Position numbers and translations under genes: made by a program. From Pisolithus tinctorius (lineage: Eukaryota; Basidiomycota; Agaricomycetes; Boletales; Pisolithaceae), in assembly GCA_024663395.1 (NCBI GenBank), contig JANFAH010000052.1, positions 1 to 64,000 on the forward strand: a stretch of DNA of 64,000 nt. The letters run 5' to 3'. The notes below the pieces were generated by a model. It made no database searches, was not told the DNA's origin, and was given only the letters and a program-made list of their open reading frames with translations. This document shows positions 22,076-35,475 of the stretch, in pieces. The first letter of the stretch is position 1. Every line of letters begins with the position of its first letter.

Positions 22076-23600
22076 TATATGCGGGTGCCTGCTGACTTAC
22101 AAGGATCACTTTGTGATTTGAAACAGCATTTCTTGGATCTGAGTCCGGTGAGTGGCGGAAAGACATCTCTGATGAGGTCGATTGCGCCTTGTTGGGCAGA
22201 CCATCATTCTTGATACGGTGTAAGGTTGAGCGAGTCAAGTGTTTGGCGAGCGCCTCGAACGGGTCTGTAGGGAGTAAGAAAGACGTGGCGTCTGCCAATG
22301 GCACGGAGGCCAGCGTCTCGAACAGGATCTATGCGTGCGTGCTCAGTGTATTAGCGGGTGTTTTTATGTATAGAGCGATGATAACACATACCTGCTCCAC
22401 TCCCTGTTCCGTGTATTCGACATAGTCAGTAGTAAGATGTGCACGTGCATATGGTAAGAGGATGTCGCGAATGTGGGGGTCGTCGTATGGGCCCATCACA
22501 TATCATACTCCTCCCTTGACACGGCTGTCGTTACTTACCCTAGGTGTTGTCGAGCGATCGCAGATCGAATAGGGGTCCATCTTTATTACCATCTATGGAA
22601 TGCGTAGTATTGCAGTCGATCACTGGGTCCGTAAGCATATGGTATACTTCGCTCCCCATCTATGTACATAGGGATTAATTTTTACACTTATTGACCTGAT
22701 ACTATCGATTGGAGGGTATATGTGGATACAAGAACGAGACAACAGGTTAATGATGGTCAAAGGTAAAAATGGAAAGAGGGCTAAGGTGCGTCCGAGTAGA
22801 TTGCATAAAACAGGTCACAGATAACGTTACTTGGTGAATTCCCTATTGACTATGTGATTCAGGGTTCTATGCAGCAAACGGGTGATTCGGGAGAGTGAAT
22901 GTGGACGTAACTTGGTGGGTATGCGCGCTGAAAGCTATTAGTTAGTGAGTTAGGTATGTGAACACAGCAGGGAGTGTCTCGCCACGATGATATGGTGTGG
23001 CAAGCGGGCTGAGTCACTAGTCTAGGATTGGGACGCACACATTGATGAAAGTCGGTGGCGCTGGATGACCTGTGCCAAATCACGCACCTCTCCGCTGAGA
23101 TAGATTGGTCTGGTTACGCGCGAGATCTTCCAGCTTTCTTCAGACGGGCGTCCACGCTCGCGTCATATCACTTGGATTGAGTAGCGTTCGCCGGCTCTTC
23201 CCCTGCCGAAGCTCGAGGTATTGTTCGACTTGGGGATCCTTTCGAGTCTGGTGGTCCATTTATTTTATGTGAGTATGGAAGCACGCGGGTGGGTTTAGGC
23301 AAAGGTGATGTTCGCGAGGCATCGATAGCAACGTGTGGTTAGGTCAATGTTAAACGTTGTTAGGACTCCATGTGAACGGCACTCACCGTTTTATGTCTCG
23401 TCTGTTGTCCTTGAAGTCTAGTTATCTGGCTATTGCATTGATCAGCGAGTCATTAATGATGATTACGATATCGAAACGCTCCGTAGGCAGGCAGTTGTGC
23501 CAGTCAGCCCTAACTCGACTTGTAGTGTAACAAGACTCGTTCACCACGTTCTTCCTCCTGTCGTAGCCCGTGGGTTTCTATGTAGAAAGAGAATCATGGA
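22076..23600. other. CpG-normal intergenic DNA, no supported gene
   Basis: Short frames exist on both strands but none shows a domain or a splice-consistent extension. Confidence 0.4.
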
Positions 23601-23606
23601 AGACAT

Positions 23607-24125
23607 CTATAACTCCGGCTGGCCACTGGGCGCATTCGGGAGATAGTTCTTCGTGAACAAGAATTCGATGAATGAGAGATCGTGGTCGAGTTCGACATGT
23701 TTCAAGTCCACTAGCCCCACCGCATCTTTTAGTCCCTCGCGTGTAAAGAACCATAAAGGAACATGCTTGAAAGCTTCAAGGCGATTGATCGCACTCTCCG
23801 AGGGCCGTATGCGTGGTAATGTTGGTACCATTTTGCCAGTGTCGAAGGTTAGCCGGAGTGGGACTGGTTGAAGCCTTGCCCGAGCCTGCTATTGATTTTC
23901 CCGTTCCCGCTCGAGTGTTTCTAACGCCTGCTCTTGGGTGAATTCTGGGTGTCGAAGTACGACTCTTAGAAGAGCCCGGAAGTCGGGACGCCCTGGCGTG
24001 GCCATACTGAAAGAGTGCATAGTCCTGGAGAAAAAAAGGAGTTGCGTTACTTGGACACTGGCATCATTGTGACCCCGCCTACTACGTCGTGCATAGAATG
24101 GCGGGTGCAATGATGCTGACTTCAC
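23607..24125 (-). pseudogene. Unrecognised coding frame with one internal TAG
   Basis: A single minus-strand frame runs from about 24125 to the stop at 23607, interrupted once by TAG near 23889-23891 (context Gln-stop-Gln). An internal start MATPGRPDFRALLR is near 24000. The frame ends LDHDLSFIEFLFTKNYLPNA. Composition looks like real protein, but I do not recognise a family. It lies upstream of, and divergent from, NACHT-WD40 gene 2. Confidence 0.4.
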
Positions 24126-24253
24126 CGTAGAGTTTACGTGTTTCGAAGCTGGAACTAAGCTCGGGGTTTATAGCAATAATATCGGTATTCTTCTCCATCA
24201 CATTTGAGCGCCTGCCATTTTCAACTCTCAAAATTGTTAATGAATATTGAATC

Positions 24254-27200
24254 ATGATCTTCGAAGTTACCGGTGAGAAGTTCAAACTGACACATGTCAA
24301 CGCCCGTCGCGATAGGGCTGTCTAACTTCGTAGGACAGTCGTCAAAGCCGAACTGCCAGCGCTTGCCAACGATTGGACCAAGTGTTCGTGCTAATCGTCG
24401 TCGATGGTAATGATGTGGCCAAGACAAAATCAACAAAAAGCCGGGAGTGTTTGAGTGGCAAGAACACTTCGTACTGTATGTCCTGTCTCTGAGCATTTGA
24501 GAAAAGTCGATCGGATTTATGCATTGGTTAGAGCGTCGGAAGCTGACGAAACTGTCTACCGATTCGAACTGAGGAGGAAAAGCACAGTATCTTTCCTCGG
24601 AAATCAGCTGCTAGCCTCCACAGAGACGTCGTTGTCTGAACTTTTACTGAGAGCGCAGAAAGCCAGCCGTGAGTAACCTGTAAGCACTACGCCAAAAGGC
24701 GAAGCTGCTACGTACATCCGCAGAACTGGGTCAGAATGTGTCCTTGCCTCTTCAGCCATCGAAGGGTAAGCTCTCGGGCGACGACGGGGCCTGGAAGCTC
24801 TTCGTCCGGCTCGTGGTTCAGGACCTGCCTCATGTTGCTAAAGTCGAGCACCCACGGATTTCGCACTCTCTTTCAGAGGTTGTTGCCAAACTCGAAGCCT
24901 TCATGCAGCTTGGGGATGCCCTTGCACAAGTTCGTGTTGCCACTCTCGTGCCTCACTTACAACTCAATTCATGCAGCTTCATCCTTTCGCCTTCATCGCG
25001 TGGAGGACTGCAACTGCCGTTTACACGGTATTTCCTTACGCTTTCCGAATAGTACGTTTCCTGATGTCCTGCTGAGATCTTAAAAACCCAACTCTGCCAA
25101 GACGCCAGACTAGACGCTCTGGGATCTCTTATGAAAGATGCATACCTGTTCGTTGAGGATATTAAACCGTTTCCCGAGAAGATTCCCATGCTTGAGGAAA
25201 CCATACGCAAACTCCTTGTCCAAACTTCTGAGTGCATCATGTTTGTCCAAGAATGCAGTGGCCACGGGTTCGCTAGTATGTTTCACTCACTTGTTTCTCT
25301 ACGTCCTTGATGAGTTATCTCCATTTAACAGAGAGGCTGGTGTCTACTGCGTGGGTGGATAGGCGGATCAACGATTTCACGGACAGCTTTACATCTCTCA
25401 AGCGGGCTTTGGAGTCCGGTGTAGCAGTGCAGACTACTATGTCTCTTTCCGTATCGACGAACCATCAAGCGCATTGGTGAGTAATGTTCTGTTCCATTTT
25501 CACTTTTAACGATCGTGCTAGTCAACATCCAAAACTTGATGAAGCTTAACCCGGTTGACATGGACGACCCATCACGACCAGAGTGCCTGCCAAACACACG
25601 CATGGACGTCATAGGTGATATATACGATTGGGCAGCCACTCCGACTAGATCCAATGTCTTTTGGCTTCATGGTTTCCCGGAGCTGGCAAGAGCACAATAG
25701 CCACTTCTGTTGCAAATCTATTTAGGCAACAACGCCGCCTTGGTGCTTTCACCTTTTTCACACGCGGAGTAGAAGCTCGGAGCGATCCAGCGTCGCTCAT
25801 TCGGACGATCGCCTATCAACTTGGAGAGTTTGACCCTCGAATCTGCGACGCAATCTCTCGGGTCATTGAAGAGACCCCTAGCATCAAGCAAGCACCTTTG
25901 CACTGGCAGTTTCAACGATTGCTTGCCGACCCGTTTCGATCTCTGGAAGATATTCAACACGAGGGACCTGTCCTCGTGGTCATCGACGCCCTTGACGAAT
26001 GCGGTCGTACTGGTGCACGGAATGACCTCTTGACTGCCCTTGTCAGAGAGAGCATGCTCCTCCCACCGACACTGCGCATCTTCATCACTAGCCGTACAGA
26101 GAAGGACATCCACAACGCCATTTCAACACATTCACACATAATCTCACGCGAGCTCGACCTTGCATCTGAAGCTAACGAGCGTGATGTCAAAACGTATATT
26201 CACCACAAGATGGTAGCCATTCGTCTTCAGAATGAATACCTCGACCTCCCACCGACTGGCCAGGTGCGTCTAGGGTGGATGCACTGACCTTACGTGCATC
26301 CGGGCTATTCGTCTGGGCTGCGACTGCCTGCAGGTACGTGGAGAACGCACAGGATCCAGAGGAACGCCTTTCCCAGCTTGCGCTCCGAGGTACAAGCAGA
26401 TTCTGAGTCCGCCCTGATAATCTACATCACTGCTCTGGAATCTGCAGGGAAGTGGGACGACAGTGCTTTCTCTGCTGACTTCCAGGAAATTTTGGGTATC
26501 GTGATCGTAGCCGAGAACCCATTGACACCCCAACGATCGATATCCTTAATGCCGATTTTACGGGCGGGAGAAAGAAGCGGCCTGTTTGCATACCATCCAG
26601 CACTTGAGCTGCCTTTTGCAGTGGGCAGCTGATAAGCCCATCCGTGTTTTCCACCCTTCGTTCGCAGATTTCATCACAGAGCGTAGGCGGTGTGGGCGTG
26701 ATGCTTGGCATATCAATAAATCGCATCATCACCTCCGCCTCGCACGCCAATGCATCGCTCGTCTGGCTGTAGCCCTGCAGAAGAATATCTGCCAAATGAC
26801 GTTGTCACGGTCGTTCGAGGTGCAAAACCTCCCGGATGCCACTGCTTATCCCTGCACACATTGGATCGACCATCTATGTGAGGTCCAGTGCAGCGAGCAC
26901 TCACTTAGCCGGGAGATTGATGGTTTCTTGCGCCAGCATTTCTTACATTGGGTGGAAGCGATGTCAGCAATTGGGCGGCCAAGACAGACGATCACGTTAA
27001 TGGATAAACTTAGGGAATGGGTTGATGTCAGTGTCGTCCTTCATACGTGTGTTTTCTTCGTGTTCTAATGATTCTTTCAGGCCAATTACAGCCATGATGA
27101 TTCGTTGCGTTCGTTTGTCAAGGACGCTGAACGCTTCTGCCAAGCATATGCACACGTATTCGAACGACATCCACTCCTTGTCTACCAGAGCGCACTCCCA

Positions 27201-28695
27201 TTCACCCCTACTTCGTCTGTGATATACAAAACTTTCAACGAACCCACTCTGCCGCAGGTTGACGGGTTCCGTGACCAGTGGTCACCCCTGCTTACCGAGT
27301 TTAGCAAACCAGGAGAGGACGTAACGTCTGTTTCCTGTTCCAAAGACGGGCGTTACATCGTGTCCTCCGGCACTCGCTCGATTTCTCTGTGGGATCATAC
27401 CTCTTACGAACTGGTTACGACTATGCTGCCTGGCGCTCGCAACACCGCCAACGTTGTCAAGTTCTCACCGGATAGTCAGCACATTGCAAGCGGCCATATC
27501 GACGGATCTGTGCGACTATGGGACGCACTCTCGGGGAGGAGATATTGCCAACAATGAAAGGTCACGGTGGGAGTGTGTATGCGCTCGATTTCTCCGAGGA
27601 CGGCACACAACTGGCGTCTGCTGGGCAGGACAAGAATATCGTCCTGTGGGATGTACGGACGGGCGAAATGCATCGGGAACCGTTGAGTGGACACACGAAA
27701 ACAGTTCTTTGTCTCTGCTTCGCGCACAGTGGAACCCGATTCGCTTCAGGTTCTCGTGACCGATTCATACGGATTTGGGACGCAGGGACCGGCAAGGAAG
27801 TCCTGCCACCCATACTATATCATGCCGGAGCGGTTAATGCACTAGTTTATACCCCAGATGGACGGCGACTGATCTCTGCTTCTGATGACAAAGTAATCTG
27901 TGTCTGGGACGCGAACAGCGGTACACTGCAACGATTGCCTGGGACGCTCAATGTACCATTCATTCTTCACGGACACAGTAGCGCCATTTACTCTCTTTCT
28001 ATCTCACCTGATAGCACATGCTCGTGTCGGCATCCAGGGATACCACCGCACGCCTCTGGGACATCCAAGCAGGTATGGAACTCCCCGCTCTTGTGCGGCA
28101 GCATCGTCTTCCGGTACGCTTTGCCACGTTTACGGCGGACGGCCGACGCATCGTAACGAGCTCCTTTAACGATCCCATTCTGCGTCTCTGGGATACTGAA
28201 TCTACTGGGAGTATGGGTATTACGCGACGTCATAAGGGCCTCGTTGGATATGTGTCATTTTCATCTGATGGGCAACGGCTCGTATCGGGGGGTAAAGACC
28301 GTCGGGTGCGAGTGTGGGACGTGGAGACAGGGGCGATGACTGCGGAACTTTTTCTGGAGCGTGAAGTTTACCGGGTGGGGTTCTCTATGGATGGTTCGAA
28401 AATTTTAGCTTTGGACGATGCGAAGGCGGTATTCGCTTGGAAGTCAGACACCCATGAACCATTAATGGCCACTCCTGGCGATGCGCCGCGACTGGAAGGG
28501 TATAGGGGGCCTCTTTCCATCATCAGGAATCAGTGGATTGTCAATGCACGGACAGAGGAGGTGCTGTTGATGTTCCCGAACATGTCGCCTATCATGGCGA
28601 AAGCATCGTGTGGACATAGGTTTGCAGTTGGGACGGCGAACGGCGGTGTCGTCATTGTAAGATTTCATGGTGTGGAGGCTGGACGTGAACTTTGA
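24254..28695 (+). pseudogene. NACHT-WD40 NLR-like gene 2 with N-terminal C2-like region, many frame breaks
   Basis: The order is C2-like N-terminus (KAELPALANDW near 24334; FEWQEHFVLYV near 24450), helical region (LHPFAFIAW at 24977; FVEDIKPFPEKIPMLEE near 25150), NACHT (Walker A near 25670-25695; Walker B VLVVIDALDECG near 25971), helical linker, then at least eight WD40-like repeats from about 27310 to 28690. Introns of about 45-60 bp fit at 24930-24976, near 25264-25331, near 25475-25520 and at 27027-27080. The frame breaks at least at 25676-25680 (inside Walker A), about 26270, about 26400, 27533-27538, 28015-28020 and within the C2 region. It differs from gene 1 in N-terminus and has normal CpG. 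Confidence 0.8.
27027..27080 (+). other. Intron in NACHT-WD40 gene 2
   Basis: It is 54 bp, starts GTCAGT and ends TTCAG, phase 0. It joins KLREWVD to ANYSHDDSLRSFVKDAE in one frame. Confidence 0.8.
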
Positions 28696-29662
28696 CGTTT
28701 GCTATACCTTTGGAATTCTGCGAACAATCACTTACAGCTTGTATTTGCATTTCGTAGAATAGTAACGGAAAAGAAATAAATATCTCGTTATGCGATCCTC
28801 TATTCGCAATCCAGAATTCGCAAGCCCAAACGGTGTTACAAGCTCTCCCATCGCGTCGCAGCAGTATTCGTGCCCTATATCTTTCCAGTGGAGACTTGTC
28901 GGCCTTCGCCGAGTGTGCTGTGCTTGTAAGGGCCCAAAACATGCAATGGTGGTAAGAAGGCACATGATGATTGGTAACAGCGCCCAGCAAGCGGCTTTAT
29001 GCAAGGATGTGTCAGAAGCGCACTGACCACCAGATGGAAAATAAGGACGATGGAGCAATGCTGTAGCGGCATCCATCATCGAAGAAAGAAAAAAGCACTC
29101 AGCGCAAGTTCCAGGAACAAATACAGTGCATGTAAACGGGGATGGTAAAGAGCTAACAACACGGAATGGATGCCAACGGCATGTATTTCCAGTCTCCTCT
29201 AGACAAACCAAAGCCTGTCGTTCCCTCTCGACTATGTCTTCTGCCACAGAGTCCGAACTCCGCTTGTTTTTCAAGCTCACGTTGGGACTTTGGCCCTGCC
29301 ACCTGCTCTCATCGCTTCTGCACCACCATGTGGCCGGAACAAGTTGCTTGCCAGTTTGACACCTTCCACCGCACGCAACTATTTTGGTCCCTATAACAAG
29401 CTTCTCAACATGGTGTACGAGGGCACATGTATGATAGAGTATGCTAGTAGCAGCACAAATTGAATAATCTGTACGGGGTGAACGTGTCTGTGAGGAGGCT
29501 CTCCCAGCCACCAACTAATTGATTGGTCGGTGTAATCCCTGTCATTCTGTACATCTTGTTTCACTTCCTTATTCGCCATGGCTCACTCACAGCCTTCACC
29601 GGTCACCTACTGCGGAATATTTAAGTAAGTAACGAGTCCTGTCGCCTCAAACTCGATACAAG
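28696..29662. other. Intergenic DNA with a long unsupported minus-strand frame
   Basis: A 260-codon open frame lies on the minus strand at 28732-29514. It has a hydrophobic stretch (ALLPIIMCLLTTIACFG) but no domain I recognise, and other frames are open over the same DNA. I list it only as a possible hypothetical protein. Confidence 0.25.
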
Positions 29663-31783
29663 ATGTGGCCTTTCACCACTGCGCCTTCTCCATTCGTGGC
29701 CCTGGAAGACCTGAGCGCTGAGTATGACTTCATCGTGGTCGGTGGTGAGCCCTACTAGCTAAACAGGTAATCGGTGAGAAGTTAAACCAATACCAATAGG
29801 TGGCAACGCGGGGTGCGTGCTTGCACGCCGTCTGAGTGAAGACCCATCCAAGACCGTGTTGCTCGTCGAACGGGGTGATGGCGACGACTCGTAAGTCATG
29901 TTACGTTACACATCCATTTGCTCTCCTTGGCTTATAGCATTGTACAGTTGGTTAACACGCGTCCCACTCACATCAACGTACCAATTTTCGGACGGAAAAC
30001 ATAGCAATGTATTTTCAAGCGTATACGAAGAACGCATTGGCCGTTCAGTCACCTCCGTAACTGGTTTGGGCCTTGGTGGCTGCACCCGTCAACGGTTGTC
30101 AGTATACCTGCGGGGTACCTGCCGAGTTTGATTCTTGGAGTCGGGATGGTAGACACGGTTGGTCTTATGCAGAGTTGAAACCTTTTTTCAAAAAATCAGA
30201 GACATGGCTGGGGCGAGATCGACGAGAATACCACGGTTATAGCGGTGCGTGGTTAACAGAGGTGCCCTTTTGATGTTGCTCACTAGAGTTTTGCACAGGT
30301 CCTCTCTACGTAGAGTCTTATGAAGGGTATTACTTCAAGTCTTTCGAAGCGTAAGTCGTAGAACACCGACTATCTCTCCCTTCTCCGATGCCACCTTTCT
30401 TCAGGGTTGAAAAGGCTTGCCGCCGCATTCTGCCCACCATCGAGGACATGCATTCTCCGACTGACCCTAGCATCGGATGGTGCAAAATGCAATATACATG
30501 GACTCCTCTGGATGTCGTTCGTCCTCGTATAGAGCTTACCTGCCCATGGAAATCCTCGCTTCTAGGAAGGATAGGCTTCACGTATGCACGGGCGCCCTAG
30601 CTCGCAACTGGTTTTTGATAGGAATGGCGACGGGTCAATGTGTACGTGGCGTTGAGATACAAGGAATCAACTCCGATAGCGTCTCGTCAATGTACGAGCT
30701 AAATGCGAAGTGATATTGTGTTGTGGTGCTCTGCGAACGCCACACTTTTACTGCTCAGGTGCGTGCGTGCGATCGGTGCATTTGACCCCGAGCTAACGAC
30801 TGAACCATAGTGGGGTTGGCCCTAGGAAACACCTTCAGGAGATGAACGTCAACGTCGTCTTGGATTCGCCTGGTGTGGGAGAGCATCTGGTACGCGAATA
30901 CATTGACTTGCCCATGCAACATCTCATTGATGTTGTAGCAAGACCACCTGATAGTGCTTACAGGTTACAACTGCCCTTTATTCGACTCAATCTGGGCCAT
31001 GATCGTGCGACCGACTGTCCTGATACGAGAACTGTACAATTACTTGCGGTACGGAACTGGCTGGTTCTTGGGAACGCTGGTAGAATTAGAGATTTTCTTT
31101 CTCTCTTCCCTGGTCGAGAAAGACGGTCGAGTGAAACCCATCTCGAAGGAACGCGAGGACCCTTTCAATCCCGAGAATATCCCGGACATCGCAATTCTGC
31201 CTGTAAGTGAATCAGATATCTATTTGATTAGATCCTTCTGAGTGACGATGACGAAGTCCCCTCTCTCAGACCCACGGGTAGAGGGAGCTAACAAGTGGAA
31301 GGGGCTGTTCGGTTTAAACCCAGCCTTGCTCAAAGTGACCTCGCGTGGTTCCCTCCGTCTGCTCTGGACCAAAGGACACTCCGCTTTGTAACCTGAATTA
31401 CCTAAACACTCCAGAAGACCGAATACAATGCGTGCAGCGTTACGACTTCAGCGGAGATTGCACGGAAGATGTGCGATGCCGGATACCCCCTCAAAGAGAC
31501 TTATGTTCCGAAGTCTTTGGAAGATGCCGATCTCGATGTTTTCATTCAGGAAAGGGCAGACTCGATGTATCATTACTCCAGCACGTGTCGCATGGCACCT
31601 CTGGATGATCCTCTCCCGGGGGTGGTCGACAACGATCTTCGGGTACACGGAACAACCAACTTGCGGATTGTTGATGCCAGCATCTTTCCTGCAGTCCCTG
31701 CTACGCATCCTCAGGCGCTCGTTTATGCTGTCGCAGAGAAATGCGCAGATATGATTGTGAAGGGCCATTCTTCGAAGAAATAA
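29663..31783 (+). CDS. GMC oxidoreductase, several introns, frame breaks
   Basis: This is an FAD-dependent glucose-methanol-choline oxidoreductase of the aryl-alcohol oxidase/choline dehydrogenase-like group, which oxidises alcohols. Exon 1 starts MWPFTTAPSPF and reaches the FAD motif DFIVVGGGNAGC across an intron at 29745-29799. Later blocks are GLGLGGCTR (GMC signature 1 region, near 30065), CGALRTPH near 30740, GVGEHL near 30880 and the C-terminal catalytic part YHYSSTCRM near 31570 with ATHPQA near 31702. Frame changes near 30086, 30497 and 30690 do not fit introns and look like lost bases in short runs. No clear signal peptide is seen. Confidence 0.85.
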
Positions 31784-32388
31784 TAACTCGATGTGGGGTG
31801 CTGTATAACTCTGCTGCGAGGTACTGCCTTGCACGAGTAGCTTCATGTATTCAGTCGACTGATGAAGCTAAGCCATAAAACTTACTCTCAGAACCTACCT
31901 TGGTGAATGGCACCCGGGTTCTCTTTTTCCCATGATCATCAATCCAAGTCACAACTTGAGCGTACTACTTACGAAGTACAAGGTTCAAACCGCGCTTGAC
32001 CGCTGTGCCGAGGGGTGCAAGAACCTGGTGCGCCAGGTCGATTGACCGACGTACGCACATCTGCATTGCTCGCCAGGGCCACAAGTCCATCGTCTTGTTG
32101 CAAATCTAAACAGTTTCCCATCAGGCATTTAGCTGTTACGAGCAGAGGCTCATCGATATGGTCCCATTCTTTTCATGCTCATACACTCTTCCAAATACCT
32201 TCCCAAGTTTTCCGTCCAACATGACCCCTTTAGTAGGTAAACAAATCGAGCATGATGACAATGACCAAACAAAAGTCGCTGTTTAAAAGTAGAGTAACAC
32301 TCATACCCCACCAACACCATCAAGTCAGAAACCCCAAACTGCCGGGAAAGGACAGGATATCGATCCACGGCGAGGACGAAGATCCTGC
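31784..32388. other. Intergenic DNA between convergent genes
   Basis: It lies between the 3' ends of the GMC gene (+) and the KNH-type gene (-). No coding motif is visible. Confidence 0.6.
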
Positions 32389-33218
32389 TTAGAAAAGCAT
32401 AGCAGCACCAGCAACGGCAGAGAGTACAACAACGGCAGCGGGAGCTGCAGCGAAGTTGAACTTGTAGGGAACGCCATTGGTGCTGGTAGACGACGTCGTG
32501 GAGATGCGGTCGTCGTGGCTCCAGCAGGAGCAGGTGTAGTGGCCGTACCGACAGGTGTGACGGTGCCAGAAGCGCTTAACATAGCGACATCAACGGTCGA
32601 ATTCAGCGGCTAAAAATAACTCACATTGAGGAAGAAGAGGGAGTCGTAGCACCAGGCGTAGTCGTGGTTGTAGTCGTGGTTGTTGTCGTGTTCGAAGAGG
32701 GGGCAGGTCCGATGCTGAACGATGGGCTAGTAGCGTACACGTCGTTCACGTCGCTACGGTACGAAACAGGAAGGGCGATTGTTAGGGTTACTGTTTTGTG
32801 GGGTGCTGTGAAGAAAAAATGCAAAGCAGTACCTTACGTTGATGCCTTGAAGCTGGTAGCTGGTACTGCGCAACGACATCAGAATTATGCATGGAAAAAC
32901 ACGCAACATGAGGAATACTTACCCGACAGGAACTTGAGGAAGCTCGAGCGTCAGCGTAGTCAAGGCACTCCCAACGTTGTTCGCGATAGCAAACGTGTCG
33001 TGGAAGATGGGGTTGGCCAGTAGGACAGAGAAGTAGGAAGGGTCTGAGGATTCAGTCTGCCAGTTCAACGTGACAACTCCGCCAGTTACAGCATTGGTCA
33101 GAGCGTCAAGGGAGAGTGCGGAAACAAAAGGAAGAGCAACGGCAACGGCACTAGGAGCGCGTCAACAAAGAGTTGGACCAGAAGGAAAGAAAATAACACA
33201 CAGAATCTGGGCGAACAT
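32389..33218 (-). CDS. Secreted Ser/Thr-rich GPI-anchored protein, Kre9/KNH-like
   Basis: Exon 1 is only 17 bases (33218-33202); exon 2 is 33150-32923, exon 3 32865-32833, exon 4 begins at 32753. Introns of 51, 57 and 79 bp restore one frame. The protein starts with a signal peptide (MFAQILAVAVALPFVSALS), then a Kre9/KNH-type beta domain with GGVVTLNWQTESSDPSYFSV and VSDVNDVYATSPSFSIG. A Thr run and Ser/Thr-rich stalk follow. A last intron of about 50 bp lies near 32580-32630. The C-terminus is a GPI-type hydrophobic tail ending VAGAAMLF at 32389. To reach that tail the frame must shift near 32500, where a C run seems one base short. It is a probable cell-wall or surface protein. Confidence 0.75.
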
Positions 33219-34765
33219 GGCCGAGGAGGAGAGGAAACAGAGGGGAATGAGGACGAAAATGAACCTGCGGGTCCCAACACTTTTTCTTTCAATTTATCGG
33301 TCGAAATACTGCGCAGACCACAGCTGGCCCCTGGCAGGGCCACATGATCTCTCCTTGATCTTCCATTCCATTCGGCTGCCAACTTCTAGCATGAGTACGC
33401 TAGAATAGATGGGGAACGAGGATGAGCGCCTCTGCCACCACCACCACAGGATGGAACGTTGATTTGAGCGCTTGAACTTTATCTTTCTTTCCATGCAAGG
33501 AAAGTCTACCGCTCATAAACGCGCCTAGATCTGGAACGCTTTTGATCAGCTCTCTGCCACATATCCAGGCAGCCGAAATGCTCGGCTCACAGAACGGCCT
33601 CACGTCATTAGAACAGCTCTCCCAGACCTCATTCACTGCACTTTCCGCCACAGCTTCGTCTGGACACTTGGGATTCTCCCGTACGGACAGTATAGCGCTT
33701 CGCCACCCGCATGCCTCGCCAGGAAAAAGGAAAGAAGCGAGCACGAGTTCTCCACGGATCAGACCCACTCAGAGGTCCTGTTCCGAATAGGACGCGTTTC
33801 TTCTTCCTACTCCACGCACGAACCTGCAGTCCACACTCAGCTATCGGCACGATTCTTGCATGGGACACAGTCATTTGTCAGCGAAAATCCCTCCACCACA
33901 TTTATCCCCAATTTCAAGGGTGCACTTACCTCGCTGCACGCATAGTGTCTCAAATCATACCTATCAAAGTTAAATTTGCAATGGCCATACATGTGTATCA
34001 GCTTGTGTGCCAGGGAATCCTGTATGCGTCGCTTGCTCTCGGAATGTCTTGACATAAACGATTACACTAGAAGGATGGAATCCACTGGAACGCGTGGAAT
34101 CGCATAGCCCAAACACGATATTGGAGGGCGGTACAGCCCAGCCGGACAGCCGAGGATGTTTGAGCGTCACGAACAAGACAGAAAGGCCTGCATGCATCCG
34201 TGCGTTCGGCACAATGAAGTAATGAGTCATGAGTCATAGCCGCTCAATGTTCACGGCACGGCGTCAATCAGTGAAAGCACCAAAGGAGGAGAGATTAGAC
34301 ATACGTGTCATACACGCGGAAACAATGAGACAGACAGAGTGTAACTCAGGAGCTCGGGGGAAGAATCAGATAAAGGTGTCATACACGCGGAAACAATGGG
34401 ACCAGCGAAGGGCAGTTCAGGTGCTCTGTCTGCCATTTCTCGCAGCGAGCGTCAGTTTTTGTTCCCCAAGGTAATAATGCTCGCGTTCTTCCGGCGTCAG
34501 CCCAAGACTGGTAACGAGAGATGCTGTTTTAAGGCACCTTTGAAACCCGCGAAACTCGCAAGGGTTCGTTGCTGGAGCCGAAGAGGGCGGATCCACGGCG
34601 CTGTGGGAGCGATTGCCATCTCAGATCCGGGTGTGCTGACGTGTCACGCGATCCTTGCGCGCTTTGCGTTTGCAAATTCCTGTGACGAGTCGACGGCTTG
34701 CCTCATAGATGTGTCTGGTCACTGGACTAGTAAGGAGCAACCACAGGCAACAACTTGCAACGACG
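33219..34765. other. Intergenic DNA, possible hypothetical frames
   Basis: A minus-strand frame at 33400-33768 (122 codons) and overlapping plus-strand frames exist, with no family match or splice support. The sequence CATACACGCGGAAACAATG occurs twice (near 34310 and 34380), as a short direct repeat. Confidence 0.4.
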
Positions 34766-35475
34766 ATGTCCATTGCATCCATACTCGCTCGATATATGCA
34801 GCGTGCGATGGAACAATTTGCACCCCTACGACTGGCAGAGAAGTGGGATAATGCCAGTGCCGCCACTAGGACACTGATAATCCACCGAGTGGTCGTCTCG
34901 TCTTTAGGCTTCTGTGACCGTAATGTGGTCGAAAGTGATCAGAAGACTCCCCAAAATTCGAATAATGACATCGACTTGAATCATGAGTAGCTGGCCTCCT
35001 GCCGCGGTGCGTACATGTGCGGGGACAGACGCACACGAACGCACGCCTGTGATTGCGATGCCAGGATGCGAAGCCGCGATCGTTGCACTCTACTGATTCT
35101 ATTGGTGACTAGATATTTGGGAATCCCCGTTGCACGCCGTGAAGCAAACAGAGTCCTGCTAACTATCGGGTGCGTCTCTCGGTTTAGTTTTCAACCTTCT
35201 AACTGACTTATTCATACTTCCGACTTGCTACTTGTTCCTTTTCATCCCTCCGTACACCCGTACGCATTAATCTCGTGTTAGAAGAAGCCCTCCATCCATC
35301 CACAGCTTTTATCGTTCCTACCATCCACCTATCTTCAAACCTCTCTCCTCGTTCACGCCTGCCAACCCGCTTCAAGCCTCGCTTCTAAAGTTGGCAGCGG
35401 TAGGCATGAGCGTATACAGCCCACCGACTACTCTTGATTCTGTCAGAGGCGGGATCCACGATTTCTTGGCAAGTG
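34766..35475 (+). CDS. NIF3-like protein, N-terminal exons only
   Basis: Exon 1 starts MSIASILARYMQRAMEQ and contains the family start APLRLAEKWDN. Exon 2 near 35117-35169 encodes PVARREANRVLLTI. Exon 3 from about 35275 encodes EEALHPSTAFIV and then, one frame over, SYHPPIFKPLSSF, ANPLQASLLKLAA and YSPPTTLDSVRGGIHDFL. The order and motifs match NIF3/DUF34 proteins, conserved metal-binding proteins. The frame shift near 35314 is where a T run appears one base short. I could not find the C-terminal half (AICAGSG and HxNxERG blocks) before 37010, so the gene is either truncated or has exons I missed. The join between exons 1 and 2 is unresolved. Confidence 0.7.

Noticed and set aside
28732..29514. 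260-codon minus-strand frame as a membrane protein gene
   Set aside because: There is no recognised domain, one weak hydrophobic stretch, and plus-strand frames are also open. It is kept only as a low-confidence note.
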